Assembly (NCBI GenBank): GCA_934662925.1
Contig: CAKUKL010000069.1
Location: 1 to 7,321, forward strand
Length of the DNA stretch: 7,321 nt
Direction of reading: 5' to 3'
Source of the DNA: an uncultured Oscillospiraceae bacterium
Lineage (GTDB): Bacteria; Bacillota; Clostridia; Oscillospirales; Oscillospiraceae
Positions 1-7,321 of this stretch are shown here, piece after piece (position 1 is the stretch's first letter; each line of letters starts with the position of its first letter). A program made the translations under genes and the position numbers. The notes beneath the pieces are model-generated. The model worked only from the letters and a program-made list of their open reading frames with translations, was not told the DNA's origin and did no database searches.

Positions 1-1946
1 GCATAGGAGGTCATCTCCGCCATGGGCACCTCGGCCTCGATCTCCTGCTCGCCGTCGCCGGTGGGGCTCATGCCCATCACCCGGCCCCGGCGCTTGTTCA
101 AGTCGCCGATGACATCGCCCATGTAGCTGTCGGGCACGACCACCTTCAGCTCGCCCACAGGCTCCAGCAGGACGGGGTTGGCCTCGGGCATGGCGGCCTT
201 ATAGGCCAGCTGGGCGGCGGTCTTAAAGGCGATCTCGGAGGAGTCCACGGGGTGGTAGCTTCCATCGTAGAGAACGGCCTTCAGGTTGACCACGGGATAG
301 CCCGCCAGCACGCCGTGGACGCAGGCTTCCTTGATGCCCTTTTCCACAGCGGGGAAGAAGTTCTTGGGCACGGAGCCGCCGAAGACCTCCTCGGCGAACA
401 CGGGCTCTTCGCTCTCGGGGTTGGGCTCGAAGCGGATCCACACGTCGCCGAACTGGCCGGAACCGCCGGTCTGCTTCTTGTGGCGGCCCTGCTTGGAGAC
501 GGTCTTGCGGATCTTCTCGCGGTAGGCCACCCGGGGTTCCTTCAGCTCCACGTCCACGCCGAAGCGGGTCTTGAGCTTGGACACCAGCACGTCGGTCTGG
601 ATGTCGCCGGCGGTGGTGAGCACCATCTGGTGGGTCTCGGCGTTGTTGATTACGGAGAAAGTGGGATCTTCCTCGTTGAGGCGGGCCAGACCGGCGGCGA
701 TCTTGTCGTCCTGACCGCGGGTCTTGGGGCTGATGGCCTTGGCGTAGTTGGGTTCGGCGAAGGGGATGGGCGGCAGCTTGACGTACTTGCGGGCGTCATA
801 GAGGGTGTCGCCGGTCTTGAGCTTATCCATCTTGCCGATGGCGCCGATGTCGCCGCAGGTGAGCTCCTTGGTCTCCTCGGTCTTCTTGCCCTTCATGATA
901 TACAGGCGGCCCAGCTTTTCGTTCTGGCCGGTGGTGGCGTTGACGAGGGTCATATCGGGGGTGAGGGAGCCGGAAATGACCTTCACCAGAGAGAACTTGC
1001 CGTACTGGTCGGCAACGGTCTTGAACACGAAGGCGGCGGGGTGGGCGCCGGCGGAGACGACGTACTCCATGGGCTCGCCGTCCTCGTCCTCGGCCATGAT
1101 GGGGGCGGCCTCACTGGGGGCGGGCAGCAGGTCCACGATGGCGTTGAGCAGGGCGGTGGTGCCCAGACCGGTGGAGGCGGAGCCGCACACCACGGGGATG
1201 AGGGAGCAGTCACGGACGCCGGCCTTCAGGCCCTGAATGATCTCGGCGTAGGTGAATTCCTCACCGCCGAAGAACTTCTCCATGAACTCCTCGCTGGTCT
1301 CGGCCACGGACTCCATGAGCTGGCCGTAGATCTCGTCCACCACGGAGACCTTGTCCTCGGGCAGGGGGATCTCGGAGCGCTTATTGCCCTTCATCTCATA
1401 GGCGCGCTTGTGGAGCACGTCCACGATGCCGGTGACCTTCTTGTTCTCGTCCCAGATGGGGACCACCAGCGGGGCGATATTCTTGCCGAAATACTCCCGG
1501 AGGGTATTGAAGGCGGAGTTGTAGTCCACGTTGTCCTCGTCCATCTTGGAGATGTAGACGATGCGGGGCATCTTCTTCTGGTCGAGGTAGCGCCACGCGC
1601 GCTCGGTGCCCACGGACAGGCCGCCCTTGGCGGCGCAGACCAGAACGCCCGCGTCGGCGACGGTCAGGCACTCGGCCACTTCTCCGGCAAAGTCGAAGTT
1701 GCCCGGAGTGTCCAGCACGTTGATCTTGCAGCCATTATATTCCACGGGGGCGACGGCGGCGGAAATAGAGATCTGCCGCTTGATCTCCTCCGGATCATAA
1801 TCACAAACGGTGTTTCCCTCGGAGGGCTTGCCAAGGCGGTCAGTGCCGCCGGTCAAGTACAGAAGGCTCTCGACGAGGGTGGTCTTTCCGTTACCACCGT
1901 GTCCCAACAGGCAGATATTTCGAATGTTTTGCGGAGAATAGCTCAT
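1..1946 (-). CDS. Elongation factor G-like GTPase (EF-G2/FusA paralogue type), 3' end cut by window edge
   Basis: Translational GTPase of the EF-G superfamily, cytosolic and presumably ribosome-associated. About 648 codons are present; full EF-Gs are near 690-700 residues, so only the end of domain V is missing. Seen: P-loop GHGGNGKT (residues 15-22), G3 DTPGNFDF (79-86), G4 SKMD (133-136), G5 GSA (255-257), then the beta-barrel domain II and domains III-V. Domain IV carries RHKKQTGGSGQFG near residue 490, which I associate with the EF-G-like/EF-G2 subfamily rather than with the housekeeping translocase. Canonical EF-G has AHIDAGKTT, ERGITI, DTPGH and NKMD, so several G motifs differ here; the switch I segment reads KRQISI. 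The ATG at 1946-1944 is preceded by AAGGAG at 1963-1958, 11 nt away. It lies 199 bp beyond dnaJ, behind a terminator and its own promoter, so it is an independent unit. The exact role is uncertain; a ribosome-protection-type factor is a less likely alternative. Confidence 0.9.
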   Translation of the reverse strand, partial: MSYSPQNIRNICLLGHGGNGKTTLVESLLYLTGGTDRLGKPSEGNTVCDYDPEEIKRQISISAAVAPVEYNGCKINVLDTPGNFDFAGEVAECLTVADAGVLVCAAKGGLSVGTERAWRYLDQKKMPRIVYISKMDEDNVDYNSAFNTLREYFGKNIAPLVVPIWDENKKVTGIVDVLHKRAYEMKGNKRSEIPLPEDKVSVVDEIYGQLMESVAETSEEFMEKFFGGEEFTYAEIIQGLKAGVRDCSLIPVVCGSASTGLGTTALLNAIVDLLPAPSEAAPIMAEDEDGEPMEYVVSAGAHPAAFVFKTVADQYGKFSLVKVISGSLTPDMTLVNATTGQNEKLGRLYIMKGKKTEETKELTCGDIGAIGKMDKLKTGDTLYDARKYVKLPPIPFAEPNYAKAISPKTRGQDDKIAAGLARLNEEDPTFSVINNAETHQMVLTTAGDIQTDVLVSKLKTRFGVDVELKEPRVAYREKIRKTVSKQGRHKKQTGGSGQFGDVWIRFEPNPESEEPVFAEEVFGGSVPKNFFPAVEKGIKEACVHGVLAGYPVVNLKAVLYDGSYHPVDSSEIAFKTAAQLAYKAAMPEANPVLLEPVGELKVVVPDSYMGDVIGDLNKRRGRVMGMSPTGDGEQEIEAEVPMAEMTSY

Positions 1947-2010
1947 AACTTGTTCCACTCCTTACGATTTGAGGGTAGTCCGGTTCCGAGTATGTGAGCC
2001 GGTATTGACA

Positions 2011-2039
2011 ATTATATAATAAACTGCGGCGTTTGGCAA
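2011..2039 (-). promoter_or_regulatory. Sigma-A-type promoter of the EF-G-like gene
   Basis: On the minus strand, TTGCCA (-35, 2039-2034) is followed after exactly 17 bp by a perfect TATAAT (-10, 2016-2011). The DNA upstream (about 2040-2099) is AT-rich and could act as an UP element. Transcription would start near position 2004, leaving a leader of roughly 58 nt before the ATG at 1946. No CIRCE or other known operator is visible here, so expression is probably housekeeping and not linked to HrcA. Confidence 0.85.
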
Positions 2040-2099
2040 CCTGAATTTGAGAAAAATGACGAAAAATTTTAATGGACTAAATTTGCCGCGAAGAAGAGT

Positions 2100-2135
2100 A
2101 AAAAAACAGGGCCTGCCGCGCGGCGGCAGGCCCTG
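2100..2135 (-). terminator. Intrinsic terminator of the hrcA-grpE-dnaK-dnaJ operon
   Basis: A perfect 13-bp GC-rich stem (arms 2107-2119 and 2123-2135) with a 3-nt loop is followed, in the minus-strand sense, by seven consecutive T residues (2106-2100). It starts 10 bp after the dnaJ stop codon and cleanly separates the heat-shock operon from the EF-G-like gene. There is no T-run directly after the hairpin on the plus strand, so it is unidirectional. Confidence 0.95.
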
Positions 2136-2145
2136 AAACAGCTCG

Positions 2146-3318
2146 TTATTTTTTCTTTTTCTTCTTCTCGAAGAAGTCCCGGACGGGAGTGCCGTGGGAG
2201 GTGGTTCCCTCGCCCATGGCCTCGGCAAAGGCGGTGAGGGCGTCACGCTGCTCCCCGGTCAGGTTGGTGGGGACGGTGACCCGGACGGTGACGTACTGGT
2301 CGCCCCGGCCTCGGCCGTTGACGGAGGGCACGCCCTTGCCCCGCAGACGGAAGGTGGTGCCGGTCTGGGTGCCGGCGGGCAGGTTATACTTTACCTTGCC
2401 GTCGATGGTCTCGATCTGGAGCTCCGCGCCCAGCGCAGCCTGGGTGAAGGAGACGGGCTGCTCGGTGTAGAGGTCGTAGCCGTCCCGCTCAAACCGGGGG
2501 TCGCTGATGACGGACACGTTGATGAGCAGGTCGCCCGCGGGGCCGCCGTTGAGGCCGCCGTTGCCCTGACCGCGCATGGAGATGGTCTGGCCGTCGTCGA
2601 TGCCGGCGGGGATCTTCACCTTGATCTTGCGCTGCTTGCGGACCTGACCCGCGCCGCGGCAGTCGGGACAGGGCTGGTGAATGATCTTGCCGGTGCCGTT
2701 GCAGCGGGAGCAGGGGGCCGTGGTGGAGAAGGCGAACCCGCCGCCGCCCCGCTGGATGCGGACCTGACCGGCGCCGTGGCAGTCCGGGCAGATCTCCGCC
2801 GTGGTCCCGGCGGCGCAGCCCGTGCCGTGGCAGGTGTCGCAGCTCTCGGTGCGGTTGAGGGTGATCTCCTTCTCAACGCCGGTCATGGCATCCTGGAAGG
2901 TGATGGTCAGGTTGGCCCGCAGGGACGCGCCCCGCTTGGGCGCGTTGGGGTTGGCCTGCCGCTGCTGGCCGCCGAAGCCGCCGAACCCGCCGCCGCCCCC
3001 GAAGAAGGAGCCGAACAGGTCGCCCAGATCGATGTCGCCCATATCGAAGCCGCCGCCGCTGAAGCCGCCGCCCGCGCCGAAGTTGGGATCCACACCCGCG
3101 TGGCCGAACTGGTCGTACTTGGCCCGCTTATCCTTGTCGGACAGCACCTCGTAGGCCTCGTTGACCTCCTTGAACTTGGCTTCCGCCTCGGCGTTGCCGG
3201 GGTTCATGTCCGGGTGGTACTGCTTGGCCAGCTTGCGGTAGGCTTTTTTCAGTTCGTCGTCCGTGGCCGTGCGGGGAACGCCAAGGACTTCGTAATAATC
3301 TCGTTTTTGTTCTGCCAT
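2146..3318 (-). CDS. dnaJ: Chaperone protein DnaJ (Hsp40, type I)
   Basis: Cytosolic co-chaperone that binds unfolded clients, hands them to DnaK and stimulates its ATPase. The protein has 390 residues, usual for bacterial DnaJ. In order: J domain (about 5-70) with the essential HPD at 35-37; a Gly/Phe-rich linker (about 80-117) containing DLFGSFFGG; a zinc domain with four CxxCxGxG motifs at Cys160/163, 177/180, 203/206 and 217/220, all eight cysteines intact; then the C-terminal client-binding domains. The frame stays open 47 codons further upstream, but the first start with both a Shine-Dalgarno and the family N-terminus ([14 protein letters not shown]) is the ATG at 3318. The C-terminus is odd: FFE followed by six lysines, coded by an A-rich run. 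It is the last gene of the operon, 352 bp beyond dnaK. Confidence 0.98.
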   Translation of the reverse strand: MAEQKRDYYEVLGVPRTATDDELKKAYRKLAKQYHPDMNPGNAEAEAKFKEVNEAYEVLSDKDKRAKYDQFGHAGVDPNFGAGGGFSGGGFDMGDIDLGDLFGSFFGGGGGFGGFGGQQRQANPNAPKRGASLRANLTITFQDAMTGVEKEITLNRTESCDTCHGTGCAAGTTAEICPDCHGAGQVRIQRGGGGFAFSTTAPCSRCNGTGKIIHQPCPDCRGAGQVRKQRKIKVKIPAGIDDGQTISMRGQGNGGLNGGPAGDLLINVSVISDPRFERDGYDLYTEQPVSFTQAALGAELQIETIDGKVKYNLPAGTQTGTTFRLRGKGVPSVNGRGRGDQYVTVRVTVPTNLTGEQRDALTAFAEAMGEGTTSHGTPVRDFFEKKKKKK

Positions 3319-3329
3319 ATATGTTATGA

Positions 3330-3337
3330 CTCCTCTC
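3330..3337 (-). promoter_or_regulatory. Ribosome binding site that fixes the dnaJ start
   Basis: GAGAGGAG on the minus strand lies 11 nt before the ATG at 3318. It overlaps another in-frame ATG at 3339, which has no Shine-Dalgarno of its own. The site therefore favours the 390-residue DnaJ over longer in-frame forms whose extra residues come from the repeat-filled spacer. Confidence 0.8.
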
Positions 3338-3352
3338 ATAAGGAGGGTATGC

Positions 3353-3371
3353 GCGGGGATCGGGTCCCCGC
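3353..3371. repeat. Inverted repeat, 7-bp stem, 5-nt loop, upstream of dnaJ
   Basis: Arms gcgggga (3353-3359) and tccccgc (3365-3371) are perfect complements around a 5-nt loop. In the transcript this hairpin sits about 15 nt upstream of the dnaJ Shine-Dalgarno, leaving that site unpaired. Confidence 0.6.
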
Positions 3372-3381
3372 TTACCATACC

Positions 3382-3398
3382 GCGGAAGGATATTCCGC
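3382..3398. repeat. Inverted repeat, 6-bp stem, 5-nt loop
   Basis: Arms gcggaa (3382-3387) and ttccgc (3393-3398) flank a 5-nt loop. It is a small hairpin within the repeat-rich spacer with no T-run after it. Confidence 0.5.
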
Positions 3399-3409
3399 AG
3401 ATCGGGGCC

Positions 3410-3450
3410 AAAACCCATTTCTTTTGTATGCGCCAAAAGAAACGGGTTTT
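3410..3450. repeat. Long inverted repeat, 17-bp stem, 7-nt loop
   Basis: Arms 3410-3426 (aaaacccatttcttttg) and 3434-3450 are complementary except for one pair (3417/3443), which is a G-U wobble in the minus-strand RNA. The core arm CTTTTG...CAAAAG with flanking TTTC/GAAA is AT-rich inside GC-rich DNA, unlike the neighbouring stems. Only four T residues follow it on either strand, so it is a weak terminator at best. From memory, unverified, similar hairpins recur between genes of Oscillospiraceae genomes. Confidence 0.75.
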
Positions 3451-3469
3451 GCATCCCAAAGAAAACGCG

Positions 3470-3509
3470 CCGGGGTCTGACCCCGGGCCGGTGCGTGATA
3501 TTGACCGGC
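3470..3509. repeat. Two abutting GC-rich inverted repeats
   Basis: The first is a near-perfect palindrome with arms ccggggtc (3470-3477) and gaccccgg (3479-3486). The second follows at once, with arms gccggt (3487-3492) and accggc (3504-3509). An alternative outer pairing, cgcgccgg (3466-3473) with ccggcgcg (3505-3512), would compete with both, so the RNA could adopt two folds. Confidence 0.6.
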
Positions 3510-3577
3510 GCGGAGAAAGGAGATACGCTCCGCCGCGAGAACCGCTGCCGCTCCCACAGGCGGGCGAATGGCTCTGA

Positions 3578-3595
3578 CGCCCCGGAAGGGGGGCG
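3578..3595. repeat. Inverted repeat, 6-bp GC stem, 6-nt loop
   Basis: Arms cgcccc (3578-3583) and ggggcg (3590-3595) flank a 6-nt loop. A short palindrome (3597-3607) sits beside it. It belongs to the hairpin series in the spacer. Confidence 0.5.
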
Positions 3596-3624
3596 CCTGC
3601 CGCAGGAGGGAAACGGGAACTTTT

Positions 3625-3660
3625 TGATCAGGCGGGGCGGTTGCCCGCCCCGCCTGATCA
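3625..3660 (-). repeat. Perfect 16-bp stem-loop with GCAA tetraloop just after dnaK
   Basis: Arms 3625-3640 and 3645-3660 are perfectly complementary over 16 bp. In the dnaK transcript the loop reads GCAA, a stable GNRA-type tetraloop. The structure begins 10 bp after the dnaK stop codon. An A-run, not a T-run, follows the 3' arm, so it is not a standard intrinsic terminator. A role as a 3' stabiliser of dnaK mRNA or as a processing point before dnaJ is plausible inference. Confidence 0.8.
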
Positions 3661-3670
3661 TGGGGGTCAA

Positions 3671-5530
<1,860 letters not shown>

Positions 5531-5539
5531 AATTGAGTT

Positions 5540-5545
5540 CCTCCT
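5540..5545 (-). promoter_or_regulatory. Ribosome binding site that fixes the dnaK start
   Basis: A consensus AGGAGG ends 9 nt before the ATG at 5530. It lies inside the longer open frame that begins at 5596, so it argues against that upstream start and for the N-terminus MSKIIGID. The strong site fits the high DnaK output expected. Confidence 0.9.
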
Positions 5546-5595
5546 AAATATATGAAAGTGTTTTTTTAACGAAGTTGGGATATCTATCTGTAACA

Positions 5596-5613
5596 CTGCC
5601 GCAGCAGCGGCAG
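5596..5613 (-). repeat. Small stem-loop in the grpE-dnaK leader
   Basis: Arms ctgccgc (5596-5602) and gcggcag (5607-5613) form a perfect 7-bp stem with a 4-nt loop, about 10 bp after the grpE stop. No T-run follows in the minus-strand sense, so it is not a clear terminator. It could be an mRNA processing or stability element separating grpE from dnaK; this is inference. Confidence 0.55.
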
Positions 5614-5623
5614 CGGAGACAGC

Positions 5624-6163
5624 TTAGTTGGCGACCTTCACCATGGCGAAGCGGATGACCTTCTCGCCGCAGATGAAGCCCTGCTGGAAAACCTCCACCA
5701 CCGTGTTTTCACCGGCGGCTTCGTCGTCCACGTGCATGACCGCGTTGTGGCGGTTGGGGTCAAAGGTCTCGCCCAGAGCGGGGATCACTTCCACGCCCAG
5801 CTTGGTGAGGGCGTCCTGCAGACCCTTCATGGTCAGGTCCACGCCCTTGGCGTAGGCCTCGTCGGTGGTCTGCTGCTTCAAGGCCCGCTCCAGATTGTCG
5901 TACACCGGCAGGAAGGCGGCCACAGTCTGGGCCTTGGCTTCCGTCCATGTGTTCTCCTTTTCCTTCGCGGTGCGCTTGCGGTAGTTATCGTACTCGGCGG
6001 CCAGCCGGAGGTACTGTTCCTCTTTTTCGGCCAGTGCCTTCTGGGCCTCCTGCTCAGCGGGGGTGACGGGCTCTTCCGCGGGGATGTCCGCCTCCGGAGC
6101 CCTGGACGCTTCGTCCTTGACTTCCTCCGGCTGGGGGGCCGTGTTTTCTTTCTTGTCTGCCAT
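5624..6163 (-). CDS. grpE: Nucleotide exchange factor GrpE
   Basis: Homodimeric co-chaperone that releases ADP from DnaK so the chaperone can rebind ATP. The protein has 179 residues. Seen: a disordered acidic, Pro/Glu-rich N-terminus (about 1-35); a long helix that should form the dimer coiled coil (about 38-75) including YDNYRKRTAKEKE; the four-helix region (LPVYDNLERAL, 85-95); and the C-terminal beta domain that touches DnaK, with FDPNRHNAVMHV (134-145) and the closing GEKVIRFAMVKVAN. Residues RFA replace the RPA commonest in this signature; variation here is usual in Clostridia. The gene starts 6 bp after hrcA, and its AAGGAGG is made from the last hrcA codons, so the two are probably translated in a coupled way. 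Confidence 0.98.
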   Translation of the reverse strand: MADKKENTAPQPEEVKDEASRAPEADIPAEEPVTPAEQEAQKALAEKEEQYLRLAAEYDNYRKRTAKEKENTWTEAKAQTVAAFLPVYDNLERALKQQTTDEAYAKGVDLTMKGLQDALTKLGVEVIPALGETFDPNRHNAVMHVDDEAAGENTVVEVFQQGFICGEKVIRFAMVKVAN

Positions 6164-6169
6164 GGAATA

Positions 6170-7237
6170 CTATTCCTCCTTTTCGGGCTTGCCGGGCGGC
6201 AGCTCAGCCTGCCCGAACAGCTTGCTCAGACCATCGGCCACACAGCTGAGCTTGGCGGCCACCTTCGCGTAGTCCATCCGGGTGGGACCGACCACGCCGA
6301 TGACGCCCTTCATGCCGTCGCCGATGTCGTAGCTTGCCAGCACAACGCTGGTATCCTTCAGCTCGTCGGCCACGTTTTCCGGGCCGATGAGGATCTTTGT
6401 GTTGTCGTTTTCCTGAAGCGCCGGGAGGGACAGGGCCTGCACCAGATCCGGCTCGTCAGACAGGTAGTTCATGAGCTTCTGGGCCTTGCCCACGTCCTGA
6501 TACTCGGGATGGTCGAGGATGTGGCTGGCGCCGGCGGTATACACCGCGCTGTTTTCCAGATCGTCCAGCACCTCCATGGCGAAGGACACCACCAGCGAGA
6601 TCAGCCCGTAGGAGCTTCCGGCGGCGTGTTCCGCCACCCGCATCAGCTCCGGGGTCAGCTCGTCCAGATTCTTGCCCACGAAGGAGGCGTTGAGCAGGGT
6701 GGTCAGCAACTGGAGCTGCGGCTCCGACAGATCGGAGGGGAGATGGACCAGCTTGTTTTTCACCACGTTGGTATCGGTCATCACCACGATGATGAAGGAA
6801 TTCGTATCCACCATGATGAGGTCGAACCGCTTGATGGTCATCCGCCGGGCACCGCCCGCCAGGGCGAAGGCCGGGTAGTTGGTCAGCTGGGACACCACGC
6901 GCCCCGCCTGATCGATGACCTTGTCCAGTTCCTGCATTTTCAGGTGGAGGGCATCATTGATCTGACGGGTCTCTTCCATGCTCAGCCGCTGCTGCTCCAT
7001 CAGCTCGTTGACGTACAGCCGGTAGCCCTTGGGGGAGGGCACGCGGCCCGCGGAGGTGTGGGGCTGCTCCAGATAACCCATCTCGGTGAGGTCGGCCAAC
7101 TCGTTGCGGATGGTGGCCGATGAGACGTCCAGATCGGTCTGCTCCAGAAGGGCCTTGGAGCCCACCGGCTCCGCCGACTGGATATAGCTTTCCACGACGG
7201 CCCGCAAAATTTTCTTTTTGCGCTCGGTCAGTTCCAT
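6170..7237 (-). CDS. hrcA: Heat-inducible transcription repressor HrcA
   Basis: Dimeric repressor that binds CIRCE and shuts off class I heat-shock genes; in the known family its active folding depends on the GroE chaperonin, giving feedback. The protein has 355 residues, typical in length. Seen: an N-terminal winged helix-turn-helix (about 1-75) with the hallmark stretch SSATIRNELADL (39-50) followed by GYLEQPHTSAGRVPSPKGYR (54-73), then a GAF-like central region and a C-terminal dimerisation part. The ATG at 7237 matches the family N-terminus; its Shine-Dalgarno is poor (a GGGGCGGG run), consistent with low repressor output relative to the downstream chaperones. It is first in the operon, with CIRCE 30 bp upstream, so it represses itself. 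The ending KPEKEE carries the grpE ribosome binding site. Confidence 0.98.
   Translation of the reverse strand: MELTERKKKILRAVVESYIQSAEPVGSKALLEQTDLDVSSATIRNELADLTEMGYLEQPHTSAGRVPSPKGYRLYVNELMEQQRLSMEETRQINDALHLKMQELDKVIDQAGRVVSQLTNYPAFALAGGARRMTIKRFDLIMVDTNSFIIVVMTDTNVVKNKLVHLPSDLSEPQLQLLTTLLNASFVGKNLDELTPELMRVAEHAAGSSYGLISLVVSFAMEVLDDLENSAVYTAGASHILDHPEYQDVGKAQKLMNYLSDEPDLVQALSLPALQENDNTKILIGPENVADELKDTSVVLASYDIGDGMKGVIGVVGPTRMDYAKVAAKLSCVADGLSKLFGQAELPPGKPEKEE
6175..6181 (-). promoter_or_regulatory. grpE ribosome binding site inside the hrcA 3' end
   Basis: AAGGAGG at 6181-6175 is contributed by the Lys-Glu codons just before the hrcA stop (TAG, 6172-6170). It is 11 nt from the grpE ATG. 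Ribosomes finishing hrcA would uncover or reuse this site, which suggests translational coupling. Confidence 0.85.
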
Positions 7238-7267
7238 CAGCCCGCCCCGCTTTCGTGATCTCTTTGC

Positions 7268-7294
7268 TTAGCACTCCATTACCCTGAGTGCTAA
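7268..7294. promoter_or_regulatory. CIRCE operator (HrcA binding site)
   Basis: Perfect match to the consensus TTAGCACTC-N9-GAGTGCTAA: arms 7268-7276 and 7286-7294, spacer of exactly 9 bp. It overlaps the expected transcription start, so HrcA would block RNA polymerase and the sequence would also form a hairpin in the 5' leader. The operator makes the whole hrcA-grpE-dnaK-dnaJ operon heat-inducible. Confidence 0.98.
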
Positions 7295-7302
7295 TGATAA
7301 TG
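7294..7302 (-). promoter_or_regulatory. Probable -10 region of the operon promoter (-35 outside or at the edge)
   Basis: Reading the minus strand into CIRCE, the AT-rich ACATTATCAT offers two overlapping -10 candidates, CATTAT (7302-7297) and TATCAT (7299-7294). Either puts the start site within CIRCE, the usual arrangement. A -35 box at normal spacing would fall at or beyond position 7317, so it cannot be judged. Confidence 0.5.
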
Positions 7303-7321
7303 TACCACCTCCCCCCGAGGT

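Larger units (their letters stand above)
3319..3670. other. Non-coding dnaK-dnaJ spacer packed with inverted repeats
   Basis: This 352-bp gap between dnaK and dnaJ contains no gene I can support. Open frames here match no recognisable family and merely read through repeats. Several inverted repeats fill most of it; they are listed separately at 3353-3371, 3382-3398, 3410-3450, 3470-3509, 3578-3595 and 3625-3660. None is followed by a proper T-run on the minus strand, and I find no convincing promoter, so dnaJ is most likely transcribed by read-through from dnaK. The best reading is one or more dispersed intergenic repeat elements that settled between the two genes, possibly altering mRNA stability or the DnaK:DnaJ ratio. 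That reading is inference. Confidence 0.7.

Noticed and set aside
2005..2033. Plus-strand promoter beginning with TTGACA at 2005-2010
   Set aside because: No -10 hexamer at the right spacing and no plus-strand gene follows. The same region is explained by the minus-strand TTGCCA-N17-TATAAT promoter.
3319..3459. N-terminal extension of DnaJ by up to 47 residues
   Set aside because: The extension is coded by spacer repeats and no ribosome binding site supports it. The J domain begins normally from the ATG at 3318, which has GAGAGGAG in front.
3128..3670. A 180-codon minus-strand open frame through the dnaK-dnaJ spacer into dnaJ
   Set aside because: It reads through the inverted repeats and then the wrong frame of dnaJ. 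No Shine-Dalgarno-supported start and no recognisable family; it looks like a repeat-derived spurious frame.
3319..3670. CRISPR array, tRNA or riboswitch in the spacer
   Set aside because: The hairpins differ in sequence and spacing, so no direct-repeat array is present. No tRNA cloverleaf or T-loop sequence was seen, and no known riboswitch core was recognised.
5546..5580. Possible internal dnaK promoter using TATATT near 5548 as -10
   Set aside because: No acceptable -35 at 16-18 bp, and the start site would fall on the ribosome binding site.
5531..5596. N-terminal extension of DnaK by 22 residues
   Set aside because: The extra residues are unlike any DnaK leader, and the consensus AGGAGG lies inside them, 9 nt before the ATG at 5530.
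6954..7274. GTG-started 106-codon minus-strand open frame beginning inside CIRCE
   Set aside because: It is an out-of-frame shadow of the hrcA N-terminus, with no ribosome binding site and no recognisable domain.

Overview
The window is a classic Firmicutes heat-shock locus read entirely from the minus strand. In transcription order (right to left) it holds a CIRCE operator, hrcA, grpE, dnaK and dnaJ, then a strong terminator. A separately promoted gene for an elongation-factor-G-like GTPase follows and runs off the left edge. The DNA is GC-rich with G/C-biased third codon positions. CIRCE/HrcA control, the hrcA-grpE-dnaK-dnaJ order and a DnaK without the proteobacterial-type insertion in its nucleotide-binding domain all point to a high-GC Clostridia member. 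An Oscillospiraceae/Ruminococcaceae-like gut bacterium is my best guess, but this is inference and not a taxonomic proof.

Layout by position: 7268-7294 perfect CIRCE with the promoter at the right edge; 7237-6170 hrcA; 6163-5624 grpE, 6 bp behind hrcA with its Shine-Dalgarno inside the hrcA 3' end; 5530-3671 dnaK after a 93-bp leader with a small hairpin; 3670-3319 a 352-bp non-coding spacer packed with inverted repeats; 3318-2146 dnaJ; 2135-2100 intrinsic terminator; 2039-2011 near-consensus promoter; 1946-1 EF-G-like gene, lacking its C-terminal end.

Function: HrcA represses the operon by binding CIRCE over the transcription start. DnaJ (J domain, four CxxCxGxG zinc motifs) delivers substrates to DnaK and triggers its ATP hydrolysis, and GrpE exchanges the nucleotide. 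The EF-G-like gene is a separate transcription unit.

No previously undescribed multi-gene system is visible. The least ordinary items are the hairpin-filled dnaK-dnaJ spacer (probably dispersed intergenic repeats, possibly setting DnaK:DnaJ stoichiometry), a three-cysteine cluster in the DnaK tail, and non-canonical G motifs in the EF-G paralogue (DTPGN and SKMD in place of DTPGH and NKMD). The long open frames on the plus strand opposite every gene are best read as composition artefacts.
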